Below are positions 7,745-14,521 of a DNA stretch of 23,193 nt, piece by piece (position 1 is the stretch's first letter; every line of letters begins with the position of its first letter). The position numbers were made by a program, and so were the translations under genes. The notes below the pieces were generated by a model, which did no database searches, had not been told where the DNA came from, and saw only the letters and a program-made list of their open reading frames with translations. Source of the DNA: JAVBUZ01 sp031554725 (GTDB taxonomy: Bacteria; Bacillota; Clostridia; Lachnospirales; Lachnospiraceae); the NCBI GenBank assembly GCA_031554725.1, contig JAVBUZ010000225.1, positions 1-23,193 of the forward strand, read 5' to 3'.

Positions 7745-8727
7745 GCCAAGGTAGCAGCAATGACTGCCTTTATGGTATGCATACGGTTCTCTGCTTCATC
7801 AAATACTACTGAATAAGGTGCTTCAAACACTTCATCCGTTACTTCCATCTCACTAATGCCAAACTTCTCGCCTACCTGAGCACCGATGGTGGTCTTTAAA
7901 TCATGGAAAGCTGGTAGGCAGTGCATAAAGATTGCTTTTTCTCCCGCATTTTCCATAATTGCTTTATTTACCTGATATGGTTTTAACTGGCTGATTCTTT
8001 CTGCCCAAACCTCATCCGGCTCACCCATAGATACCCACACGTCTGTACATACTACATCCGCACCCTTGGTTCCCGCAAAAGCATCCTCTGTTAAAGTAAT
8101 ACTTCCCCCTGTCTGGGCGGCAATTTCTTCACACTGAGCAACTAAGGCTGCATCAGGAAAATAGTTTTTATTGGTACAAGCTACAAAATGCATTCCCATT
8201 TTGGCACAAGTTACCATGTAGGAGTTACCCATATTGTAACGAGCATCACCCATATATGCTAATTTTATTCCTTTTAAAAATCCAAATTTTTCACGAATGG
8301 TGAGTAGGTCTGCCAGCATTTGTGTTGGATGAAACTCATTGGTAAGTCCATTCCACACTGGCACTCCTGCATGCTGTGCTAGCTCTTCTACAATTTCTTG
8401 TTCAAAACCACGATACTGGATTCCCTCATACATGCGTCCTAAAACTCTTGCTGTATCTGCTATACTTTCTTTTTTTCCAATCTGAGAACCTAGAGGGTCT
8501 AGATATGTAACTCCTAATCCTAAGTCATAGGCAGCTACTTCAAAGGCACATCTTGTTCTTGTACTGGTCTTTTCAAAAATAAGGGCAATATTTTTGCCTC
8601 TATATGTATCCACCATAATTCCCTTTTTCTTTTTGTCTTTTAGCTCTGCTGACAAATCTAAAAGATATGTAATCTCATCTGGTGTAAAATCTAGTAATTT
8701 CAAAAAGCTTCGTCCTTTTAAGTTCAT
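7741..8727 (-). CDS. argF: Ornithine carbamoyltransferase
   Basis: This enzyme condenses ornithine and carbamoyl phosphate to citrulline in arginine synthesis, or works in reverse in the arginine deiminase pathway. The carbamoyl-phosphate motif STRTR is at 55-59, followed by the FHPTQMLADL segment and the ornithine-site motif HCLP at 269-272. The length of 328 is typical. A strong AAGGAGG lies 7 bases before the ATG. No other arginine genes are adjacent, so the anabolic or catabolic role cannot be settled from context. Anabolic argF is the default reading; arcB is the alternative. It is the first gene of a six-gene operon running to 3888, preceded by its own promoter. Confidence 0.94.
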   Translation of the reverse strand: MNLKGRSFLKLLDFTPDEITYLLDLSAELKDKKKKGIMVDTYRGKNIALIFEKTSTRTRCAFEVAAYDLGLGVTYLDPLGSQIGKKESIADTARVLGRMYEGIQYRGFEQEIVEELAQHAGVPVWNGLTNEFHPTQMLADLLTIREKFGFLKGIKLAYMGDARYNMGNSYMVTCAKMGMHFVACTNKNYFPDAALVAQCEEIAAQTGGSITLTEDAFAGTKGADVVCTDVWVSMGEPDEVWAERISQLKPYQVNKAIMENAGEKAIFMHCLPAFHDLKTTIGAQVGEKFGISEMEVTDEVFEAPYSVVFDEAENRMHTIKAVIAATLA

Positions 8728-8756
8728 ATTTGTGCCTCCTTGTTTTAATATTTTCT

Positions 8757-8785
8757 ACTATACTTCATAATTTATTAGAATACAA
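8757..8785 (-). promoter_or_regulatory. Promoter of the argF operon
   Basis: TTGTAT (8780-8785) and TATAGT (8757-8762) are spaced by 17 bases on the minus strand. Transcription would start near 8750, giving a leader of only about 23 bases. It would drive argF, birA, the small acidic gene, coaX, dusB and the 3' unknown gene. I see no convincing ArgR operator across it. Confidence 0.65.
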
Positions 8786-8812
8786 CCCCACTCTCTATGT
8801 GTTTTATAAAAA

Positions 8813-8854
8813 GTGAGTAGCCGTCTCCAAAAAAGTGAGTAGCCGCCTCCAAAA
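8813..8854. repeat. Tandem 22-base direct repeat
   Basis: Two adjacent copies of a 22-base unit start at 8813 and 8835. The core GTGAGTAGCCGYCTCCAAAA is identical apart from one T/C difference. They lie between the SPFH gene's weak terminator and the argF promoter. The copies do not form a hairpin with each other, and two units are not a CRISPR array. They could be a regulator-binding site, the remnant of a transposon end, or a simple duplication. Confidence 0.85.
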
Positions 8855-8886
8855 GCATTTAGGCCCCGCCTATTGGCGAAGCCTAA
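8851..8886 (-). terminator. Probable weak terminator after the SPFH gene
   Basis: The stem TTAGGC/GCCTAA (8859-8864 with 8881-8886) continues through a small internal loop into CGCC/GGCG (8867-8870 with 8875-8878) with a 4-base loop. On the minus strand it is followed by AUGC and only four U residues. It starts 12 bases after the stop codon. Termination may be partial, so some read-through into the argF operon is possible. Confidence 0.5.
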
Positions 8887-8898
8887 TATATGATTTAT

Positions 8899-9810
8899 TT
8901 ATTTTACTTCACGAAATGTTGTTGCCAAGCTTGCAATACCTTGTAAATCTGCTGGTAGTAAAATCTTGGTTGCCTGACCATTTGCTGCTTTTTCAAAAGC
9001 TTCAAGGCTCTTAATCTTAAGAACGGCTTCATCTGCACCAGCTTCTTTAAGCATCTTGATACCATCTGCATTGGCCTGCTGAACTTTAAGGATTGCTTCT
9101 GCTTCACCTTCCGCTTCACGAATCATTTTTTCTTTTTCAGCTTCTGCACGTAAGATTGCTGATTGTTTTTCTGCTTCTGCGCGAAGAATTGCTGCTTCTT
9201 TTTCACCCTCTGCCACCAAAATGTTGGATCTCTTTTCACCTTCTGCTCTTGTAACAGATTCACGTCTTTCACGTTCTGCTTTCATCTGTTTTTCCATTGC
9301 ATTCTGGATCTCAGCAGGTGGAAGAATGTTTTTAAGTTCCACGCGATTAACCTTGATGCCCCATGGATCGGTTGCAATATCAAGTGCTGCACGCATCTTT
9401 GTATTGATTGTCTCACGAGATGTAAGTGTCTGGTCAAGTTCCAAATCACCGATGATGTTACGAAGTGTTGTTGCTGTTAGATTTTCAATCGCCATCATTG
9501 GATTTTCTACACCATAGGTGAAAAGCTTTGGATCTGTTATCTGATAAAAAATAACGGTATCAATTCTCATTGTTACGTTATCCTTTGTGATAACTGGCTG
9601 TGGTGGGAAATCTGCTACCTGTTCTTTCAGGTTTACACGTCTTGCTACTCTATCAAGAAATGGTACTTTAATGTGTACGCCTACTGTCCAAGCTGATTGA
9701 AATGCGCCAAGTCTTTCTACAACATAAGACTGCGCCTGTGGTACGATTTTGATGCAAGATACCAAAACTGCTAAGATGATAATTATAAGTGTTAATACTA
9801 AATATTCCAT
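8899..9810 (-). CDS. SPFH/band 7 (stomatin-like, QmcA-type) membrane protein
   Basis: This is a stomatin/flotillin superfamily scaffold protein that would oligomerise on the membrane. One N-terminal hydrophobic segment (about residues 3-20) anchors it. The band 7/SPFH domain follows (about 22-180, with VPQAQSYVVERLG and NVTMRIDTVIFYQITDP). Next is an Ala/Glu-rich coiled coil with five consecutive 11-residue units (189-243) of the form AEGEKxxAILR, and then a conserved C-terminal segment ending in LPADLQGIASLATTF. The 303 residues are standard. The ATG is preceded by GAGGATATAAC. It lies 21 bases after an NfeD gene, the classic SPFH/NfeD pairing in which the two products act together in membrane organisation. 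The exact cellular role is not known. Confidence 0.92.
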   Translation of the reverse strand: MEYLVLTLIIIILAVLVSCIKIVPQAQSYVVERLGAFQSAWTVGVHIKVPFLDRVARRVNLKEQVADFPPQPVITKDNVTMRIDTVIFYQITDPKLFTYGVENPMMAIENLTATTLRNIIGDLELDQTLTSRETINTKMRAALDIATDPWGIKVNRVELKNILPPAEIQNAMEKQMKAERERRESVTRAEGEKRSNILVAEGEKEAAILRAEAEKQSAILRAEAEKEKMIREAEGEAEAILKVQQANADGIKMLKEAGADEAVLKIKSLEAFEKAANGQATKILLPADLQGIASLATTFREVK

Positions 9811-9831
9811 GTTATATCCTCGCTTTTCTCT

Positions 9832-10272
9832 TTATTTTTCGTTTTGAACTTCTACGTATAGTTTTACGCCACGAATTTCTTTAATGATTACAATCGTTCC
9901 AACTGTAATCTTTTTATCATTGTCTACGCTTCTGGCTGACCATTCCTGACCATTGACTGTTGCCTGGCCCACGCCTTCTAAGTTATCAATCTCGCTAATA
10001 ACAATTGCTTGTTGGCCAATAAGTCCCTCTGCATTGGTCTTTTCTCTGTCTTTGTTGAAATACTTTACCGCGATTGGTCTTGTAAAGAATAATAATACCA
10101 CTGACACTGCCAAAAACAATACTATCTGTAGCCACACCGGCAAATTAAGTGCTGCTGCTAATGTCGCCACCAAAGCACCTACTGCAAACCATATGGTCGC
10201 AAGACCCATTGTCGCAAGCTCAACTATGATAAATATAATGAGTAGCAGTATCCACCACATCGTCATTGTCAT
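9832..10272 (-). CDS. NfeD family membrane protein (short form)
   Basis: The 146-residue protein has three hydrophobic segments (about residues 5-26, 28-43 and 46-63). After a positively charged turn (TRPIAVKYFNKDR) comes a C-terminal OB-fold domain (about 82-142, including GLIGQQAIVISEIDNLEG, GQATVNGQEW and GVKLYVE). This is the short NfeD type without the N-terminal ClpP-like protease domain. The start ATG at 10270-10272 has AAGGGGG 7 bases upstream; two more in-frame ATGs follow within 12 bases. It is the first gene of a two-gene unit with the SPFH protein, its expected partner. Confidence 0.9.
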   Translation of the reverse strand: MTMTMWWILLLIIFIIVELATMGLATIWFAVGALVATLAAALNLPVWLQIVLFLAVSVVLLFFTRPIAVKYFNKDREKTNAEGLIGQQAIVISEIDNLEGVGQATVNGQEWSARSVDNDKKITVGTIVIIKEIRGVKLYVEVQNEK

Positions 10273-10319
10273 ATGTGTACCCCCTTTTCTCGCCCTTCAT
10301 CTGGCGGTTATCTTTAGTT

Positions 10320-10325
10320 ATTATA
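10320..10325 (-). promoter_or_regulatory. Likely -10 element of the NfeD-SPFH operon
   Basis: A perfect TATAAT lies about 48 bases upstream of the NfeD start on the minus strand. The best -35 candidate is TTGTTT at a 15-base spacing, which is short, so the promoter is only partly convincing. It sits between the terminator of the hydrolase gene and the NfeD gene, where a promoter is required. Confidence 0.5.
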
Positions 10326-10386
10326 TTACTACACTAGGCAAAACAATTCAATTCTTTTATATGCACCTTAAAGATATCTAATGTGC

Positions 10387-10415
10387 AAAAAAGGAACCAG
10401 CACTGCTGATTCCTT
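10387..10415 (-). terminator. Intrinsic terminator of the cell wall hydrolase gene
   Basis: A 10-pair stem (10391-10400 with 10406-10415, one G-U pair) with a 5-base loop is followed on the minus strand by six U residues. It begins 26 bases after the hydrolase stop codon. Confidence 0.9.
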
Positions 10416-10440
10416 TATATTTATTTACTCTATTTAGTTT

Positions 10441-11520
10441 TTAGTAGAATACGTGATTTCCAATAACCAGACCGTCTCTACCATTGTTACGTCTAAAGTG
10501 AGTCATGGAACCAACATTTGATACACCTGAGATAGCTTCTTCTGCTGCTTTAATACAGCTATCTTTAATTTTACCTGAATCAAGAACTCTGTTTACCTTA
10601 CCACTCTGTGCTGGAGTAAACTGTCCTGATGCATATATTACTGCGTGAATGGAGTCCGGATAAGCTGAGCTTCTTACACGGTTCATAACAACCGCACCAA
10701 CTGCTACCTGACCTTCGTAGCTTTCGCCACCAGCTTCGCATTGAATTAGGGCTGCCAACAACATGGTAGTGTCTGCATCTGTTGTAAATGCTCCATAATT
10801 CTTGTGACGTTTTGCTTCTGCTTCCACTTTTTCACGTTCTTTTATTTCTTCCATGGTTTCGCCTTGGTCAATTTTAAATTCCATCTCTATAAATTCTACA
10901 GACACATATCCGTCTTTTCCTTCATAGTCCACACAAGCCCAACCATCTTCTCTTACACTTAATACTTCTGTTTCATAATCCTTTGGTACCTGACCATAAA
11001 TTTCTGCTGATGAATCAGGTGCTTTTCTTACATTCAATACGTCCGCTGTAATACGAGCAACGGTAATACCTACATCTGATGCAAGATTTTTTGCATCCTC
11101 GTCAAACAAAAGAAATTCATCACTTGCCCAACCGATAAGATTACCTGACTTAAGCTTAGTCCATCCGTTCTCTCTTGCTAGAATTGTTCCTCCACAATCC
11201 TTGTATATCTTACCCGCTTTTTCCGCGTCTGAATTAGGTTCTACCCTAACATTTAGCACATTACTAACATTGGTCATTACTAAATCGCTTTTTTTGCTTT
11301 TTTCTTCACCAATTGTCAGGTTGAGCTCTTGTGCTGTCGCACTAATAATCTGTGAAGTATTCGTTGTGCCTGGATCCAAAATTGCGGATATACCGCCACT
11401 TACGGAATCTAAGTAAGTTTTCTTGCTGCCAGCTTCTGCAACCATGTCTGTGTTTAAAAACATTATGACGCTTAACATCATACTCACAGCAGACACAAGC
11501 AGCTTTCTGCTCTTTGCCAT
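10441..11520 (-). CDS. Secreted cell wall hydrolase: two SH3 domains plus SleB/CwlJ domain
   Basis: This is an exported peptidoglycan hydrolase. A signal peptide spans residues 1-30 (KSRK, hydrophobic core, then MVAEAG as the likely cleavage region). Two bacterial SH3 domains follow, at about 85-140 and 156-213, both with the xVLNVRxxP start and the W-x-x-V/L core. A charged Lys/Glu linker (about 218-245) leads to a C-terminal Hydrolase_2 (SleB/CwlJ) domain at about 252-359. This has CEAGGESYEGQVAVGAVVMNR around the presumed catalytic Glu262 and ends in GNHVFY. SleB and CwlJ are spore cortex lytic enzymes, but proteins with SH3 plus this domain also act on vegetative walls, so a sporulation role is not shown. 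GGAGG lies 7 bases upstream of the start. It is a single-gene unit with a long leader. Confidence 0.92.
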   Translation of the reverse strand: MAKSRKLLVSAVSMMLSVIMFLNTDMVAEAGSKKTYLDSVSGGISAILDPGTTNTSQIISATAQELNLTIGEEKSKKSDLVMTNVSNVLNVRVEPNSDAEKAGKIYKDCGGTILARENGWTKLKSGNLIGWASDEFLLFDEDAKNLASDVGITVARITADVLNVRKAPDSSAEIYGQVPKDYETEVLSVREDGWACVDYEGKDGYVSVEFIEMEFKIDQGETMEEIKEREKVEAEAKRHKNYGAFTTDADTTMLLAALIQCEAGGESYEGQVAVGAVVMNRVRSSAYPDSIHAVIYASGQFTPAQSGKVNRVLDSGKIKDSCIKAAEEAISGVSNVGSMTHFRRNNGRDGLVIGNHVFY

Positions 11521-11539
11521 TTTTTTACCTCCGTTTGTA

Positions 11540-11611
11540 TTATGCTAACAATAACGAATGTCAGCATAATGGATATACATTTATTAATATATTATTATAA
11601 TTAGTATATCC
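11540..11611 (-). promoter_or_regulatory. Two inverted repeats in the hydrolase mRNA leader
   Basis: An 11-pair hairpin (11540-11550 with 11559-11569, one G-U pair, 8-base loop) ends just 8 bases before the GGAGG ribosome site. A second perfect 8-base inverted repeat, GGATATAC/GTATATCC (11571-11578 with 11604-11611), encloses an AT-rich interior upstream of it. With the start point predicted near 11652, the leader is about 130 bases. No known riboswitch class is recognised. A role in mRNA stability or translation control is inference. Confidence 0.6.
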
Positions 11612-11658
11612 TTTTTGTTACATTTATTACAAAAATGTTAAATTTTGTTACGGGGGTT

Positions 11659-11687
11659 ATAATAGCAAATGTTTTTTTCTTTGTCAA
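11659..11687 (-). promoter_or_regulatory. Promoter of the cell wall hydrolase gene
   Basis: TTGACA (11682-11687) and TATTAT (11659-11664) are separated by 17 bases on the minus strand. The -35 is perfect and lies 13 bases after the proC stop codon. No terminator is seen between proC and this promoter, so proC transcripts may run into the hydrolase gene. Confidence 0.75.
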
Positions 11688-11700
11688 GTGTTTAATTTTA

Positions 11701-12495
11701 TCAGAGGCTTTTAGATTTTTCTACGCAGGCTTCTACTGCACTTATTACGGCTGAGCGAAAACCCTTTTCCTCTAGGACTTTTACTGCATCTATGGTGGTT
11801 CCACCTGGTGAGCAAACCATATCTTTTAATTCACCTGGATGTTTTCCCGTTTCTAGTACCATTTTGGCACTTCCTAGAACTGCCTGTGCAGACATTTCAT
11901 ATGCCTGTGCCCTAGGCATACCAGCTGCCACTGCCGCGTCTGCCATCGCTTCTATAAAGAGAAATACGTAGGCTGGTGAGCTTCCACTAATTCCAACAAC
12001 TGCATCCATCAGTGTTTCTGGTACCTCACTAGCGGTTCCAAAGGCTTTTAAAAGCCCTATTACTTGCTCTTTTTCGTCTGCGGTTACCTGTGCATTGGTA
12101 CACACACCTGTACAGCCTTCTCCAACTAATGCTGGGGTATTAGGCATGCACCTAATCAATTTAATCTTCTTTCCAAATTCACCTTCGATAAAACCAATGG
12201 TTTTGCCTGCTGCAATGCTGACAATCAGAGTGTTTTCGCGAATTTCGTCTTTAATCTCTCCTATTATGGCAGAGAAAACATTTGGCTTTACCGCCAAAAA
12301 CAAGATATCTGCCTCTTTTGCCACTTTTTTGTTGTCTGTTGTTGCATCAATACCACTAATTTTAGCAATTCTTTCTACTGTTTCATTACTTTTGTCGGAG
12401 CCAATAATCTGATTGGGTTTTACCATTCCTTTTGCCAGCATTCCGCCCATCATGGCTGTTGCCATATTTCCTAATCCAATAAATCCTACCTTCAT
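11701..12495 (-). CDS. proC: Pyrroline-5-carboxylate reductase
   Basis: ProC reduces 1-pyrroline-5-carboxylate to proline with NAD(P)H, the last step of proline synthesis. The N-terminal Rossmann fold starts with VGFIGLGNMATAMMGG. The family's C-terminal signatures follow: GISGSSPAYVFLFIEAMADAA and the PROSITE-like VCSPGGTTIDAV. I chose the ATG at 12493-12495 (264 residues) because GGAG lies 6 bases upstream and the protein then opens MKVGFIG. An ATG at 12507 would add MEKK but has its ribosome site too close. It follows the RNA methyltransferase gene by 34 bases and is probably co-transcribed with it. Confidence 0.95.
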   Translation of the reverse strand: MKVGFIGLGNMATAMMGGMLAKGMVKPNQIIGSDKSNETVERIAKISGIDATTDNKKVAKEADILFLAVKPNVFSAIIGEIKDEIRENTLIVSIAAGKTIGFIEGEFGKKIKLIRCMPNTPALVGEGCTGVCTNAQVTADEKEQVIGLLKAFGTASEVPETLMDAVVGISGSSPAYVFLFIEAMADAAVAAGMPRAQAYEMSAQAVLGSAKMVLETGKHPGELKDMVCSPGGTTIDAVKVLEEKGFRSAVISAVEACVEKSKSL

Positions 12496-12529
12496 TTTTT
12501 TCTCCATCCTTTATATTCATTTAACATTT

Positions 12530-13345
12530 TTATAGATTACGTTGCCTATGTGCTTCATACATAAGTAGGCTCGTAGCAATGGCAGCATTTAGAGATTCCA
12601 CTTGCCCTTCCATTGGTATTTTCAAGTAATTCTCTGCAAGCTTTTGTGTTTCCTGCCTTAACCCGTTCCCTTCATTTCCAATTAAAAATGCCGTTCCTTC
12701 TTTAAAATCAAAAGAATCATAATACTTTTTGCCATCTAGACTAGCCGCCAGGGTATGTATGTTTTTCTCCGCCATCTGCTCTAATATAGAAGGTAAATCT
12801 TCTATATATATGTGTGGCACCCGATAAATGGATCCCATGGTTGCCCTGATAGTTTTGGGATTGTAAATATCCACGGTGTCCTTGGTCATAATTACACCAT
12901 GAATGCCTGCACCTTCACCCGTTCTAATAATCGTTCCCAGGTTGCCTGGATCTTGTAGGTCTTCAAGTATTACAAGAAGGGGCGCCTGTTTTTCACTTTT
13001 CGGCTCTAGCATGTCCTCAAGGATAAATTTAGGTCTTTTTAAGACGCAAAGTATTCCTTGTGGCGTTTGCGTATCTGACATTTTAGCAAAGACCTCATCC
13101 GTAACTAATTCTGCACCCACTTTTTTTAGCCTTTTCATCAAATCCTTTTGGCTTTGCTGTGTACTATTTTCTAACTCAGCCATTAGTTTTTGAGAAACAT
13201 ATGTTTCTTGCACCCAGCTTTCTGGTGCTTCTTCATACATTTTTATTCCTTCTACTATAAAAATATCGGATTTCTTACGTTCCTTGGCTTTTGTCTGCCA
13301 CAAAACCACTTGCTTGATCCGACTATTTGCTACGCTACTTATCAT
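12530..13345 (-). CDS. SpoU/TrmH-family RNA 2'-O-methyltransferase
   Basis: This SAM-dependent enzyme would methylate a ribose 2'-OH in rRNA or tRNA. A small N-terminal substrate-binding domain (about residues 1-105, with FIVEGIKMYEEA) precedes the knotted SPOUT catalytic domain. All three motifs are present: motif 1 DPGNLGTIIRT (132-142), motif 2 FLIGNEGNGL (220-229) and motif 3 IPMEGQVESLNAAIA (243-257). The substrate cannot be told from sequence; many relatives are annotated as 23S rRNA methyltransferases. GGAGG lies 4 bases before the ATG. It sits behind the strong pfkA terminator with no convincing promoter in between, and proC follows closely. Confidence 0.92.
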   Translation of the reverse strand: MISSVANSRIKQVVLWQTKAKERKKSDIFIVEGIKMYEEAPESWVQETYVSQKLMAELENSTQQSQKDLMKRLKKVGAELVTDEVFAKMSDTQTPQGILCVLKRPKFILEDMLEPKSEKQAPLLVILEDLQDPGNLGTIIRTGEGAGIHGVIMTKDTVDIYNPKTIRATMGSIYRVPHIYIEDLPSILEQMAEKNIHTLAASLDGKKYYDSFDFKEGTAFLIGNEGNGLRQETQKLAENYLKIPMEGQVESLNAAIATSLLMYEAHRQRNL

Positions 13346-13373
13346 ACTGCCTCCAATCTAATTTCTGGCACAT

Positions 13374-13409
13374 AAAAAATTCCAATAGAGTTTCCTCTAC
13401 TGGAATTTT
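13374..13409 (-). terminator. Strong intrinsic terminator of pfkA
   Basis: A 15-pair stem (13376-13390 with 13395-13409, one G-U pair) is capped by a GAAA tetraloop as read on the minus strand and followed by a run of six U residues. It begins about 26 bases after the pfkA stop codon. It is the strongest terminator in the window. Confidence 0.93.
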
Positions 13410-13434
13410 ACAAGATTTTATTCATTATGTCTAT

Positions 13435-14409
13435 TTATTTAGATAATAAGCGAGCAATTTCAAAAGAATATTCAGGAATTTCTTTCTTCATGTTTAATGC
13501 ATCTTCAATATCAAAGTCTGTAAATTCACCATTTTTGTACGCAACTGCACGTTTACTCTTACCGTCTAATAGAAGGTCCACTGCATATGCACCCATAATA
13601 GAAGCGTAGTAACGATCCTTACAGGTTGGGCTACCGCCACGCTGCATATGGCCTAGGATAGTTGCTCTAGTTTCCATACCAGTTGCCGCTTCAATACGCT
13701 TCGCCATAGAGTTAGAATGTCCAATTCCTTCTGCATTAATGATAATATGATGTTTTTTACCAATTTTACGCTTTTCAATAATATTATTGATAATCAACTG
13801 CTCATTATAATCATATTTTTCAGGAAGTAGAATATCCTCAGCACCATTTGCAATACCACACCAAAGTGCAATATAGCCTGCATTACGTCCCATAACTTCA
13901 ATAACGCTACAACGTTCATGAGAAGAAGAGGTATCTCTTACTTTATCAATCGCTTCCATCGCTGTATTAATTGCTGTGTCAAAGCCAATGGTGTAATCTG
14001 TACAAGAAATATCTAAGTCAATGGTACCTGGTAAAGCGATAGCATTGATTCCTTGTCTTGCAAGAGCCTGCGCTCCACGATAAGAGCCATCTCCACCAAT
14101 TACTACTAAGCCATCGATTCCATATTTACGACAAATCTCAGCGCCTCTTTCCTGCACTTCTAGATTTTCAAATTCTGGACATCTAGCTGTACCTAGAATC
14201 GTTCCACCACGTTGAATAATATCGGAAACATTTCTAGCTTCCATATCTATAATTTCTTCGTTTAAAAGGCCCATAAAGCCTCTTTCAATTCCCTTAACTT
14301 TTAAACCTCTAGCAATAGCTGTTCTTACTACCGCTCTAATCGCAGCATTCATACCAGGTGCATCTCCACCACTGGTAAGTACAGCAATTGTTTTTACTTT
14401 ATCTGCCAT
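13435..14409 (-). CDS. pfkA: ATP-dependent 6-phosphofructokinase
   Basis: PfkA phosphorylates fructose 6-phosphate to fructose 1,6-bisphosphate in glycolysis. The motifs are TSGGDAPGMNAAIR (residues 12-25), GGDGSYRGA (105-113) and PGTIDLD (127-133) with the catalytic aspartates, followed by the MGR substrate segment. The glycine in GGDGS, not GGDDS, indicates ATP rather than pyrophosphate as donor. The motif reads TIDLD where textbook enzymes have TIDND. I chose the ATG at 14407-14409 (324 residues), with AGGAGG 9 bases upstream; an ATG at 14430 lies upstream of that site. It follows dnaE, with a promoter of its own between them. Confidence 0.95.
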   Translation of the reverse strand: MADKVKTIAVLTSGGDAPGMNAAIRAVVRTAIARGLKVKGIERGFMGLLNEEIIDMEARNVSDIIQRGGTILGTARCPEFENLEVQERGAEICRKYGIDGLVVIGGDGSYRGAQALARQGINAIALPGTIDLDISCTDYTIGFDTAINTAMEAIDKVRDTSSSHERCSVIEVMGRNAGYIALWCGIANGAEDILLPEKYDYNEQLIINNIIEKRKIGKKHHIIINAEGIGHSNSMAKRIEAATGMETRATILGHMQRGGSPTCKDRYYASIMGAYAVDLLLDGKSKRAVAYKNGEFTDFDIEDALNMKKEIPEYSFEIARLLSK

Positions 14410-14437
14410 GAAAATATACCTCCTAGTCATTTCCTAC

Positions 14438-14466
14438 ATTTTATACCTTTTTATTTCTATTTTCAA
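14438..14466 (-). promoter_or_regulatory. Promoter of pfkA
   Basis: TTGAAA (14461-14466) and TAAAAT (14438-14443) are separated by 17 bases on the minus strand, each matching 5 of 6 consensus bases. No terminator hairpin is visible between the dnaE stop (14522) and this promoter, so pfkA may also receive dnaE read-through. Confidence 0.65.
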
Positions 14467-14521
14467 TAACTTTTTGATATTTTTTTCACAAAATGTTTTA
14501 TTAGAGGTACAAACTGTCGTT

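Noticed and set aside
8757..8785. ArgR (ARG box) operator over the argF promoter
   Set aside because: Only an outer TTC...GAA symmetry is seen; the interior does not match the ARG box consensus well enough.
8813..8854. Short repeats considered as a CRISPR array
   Set aside because: Only two units, directly adjacent with no spacers, and no cas genes nearby.
9163..9480. Cysteine- and phenylalanine-rich 105-codon plus-strand frame
   Set aside because: The composition is what the antisense of the Ala/Glu/Lys-rich SPFH coiled coil must give; not a gene.
9953..10381. 142-codon plus-strand frame opposite the NfeD gene
   Set aside because: It is antisense to a clearly real gene, low in complexity, and without a ribosome site.
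11636..11651. WalR box in the hydrolase leader (TGTTAA and TGTTAC on the plus strand)
   Set aside because: The two hexamers are separated by four bases, not five, so they do not fit the consensus.
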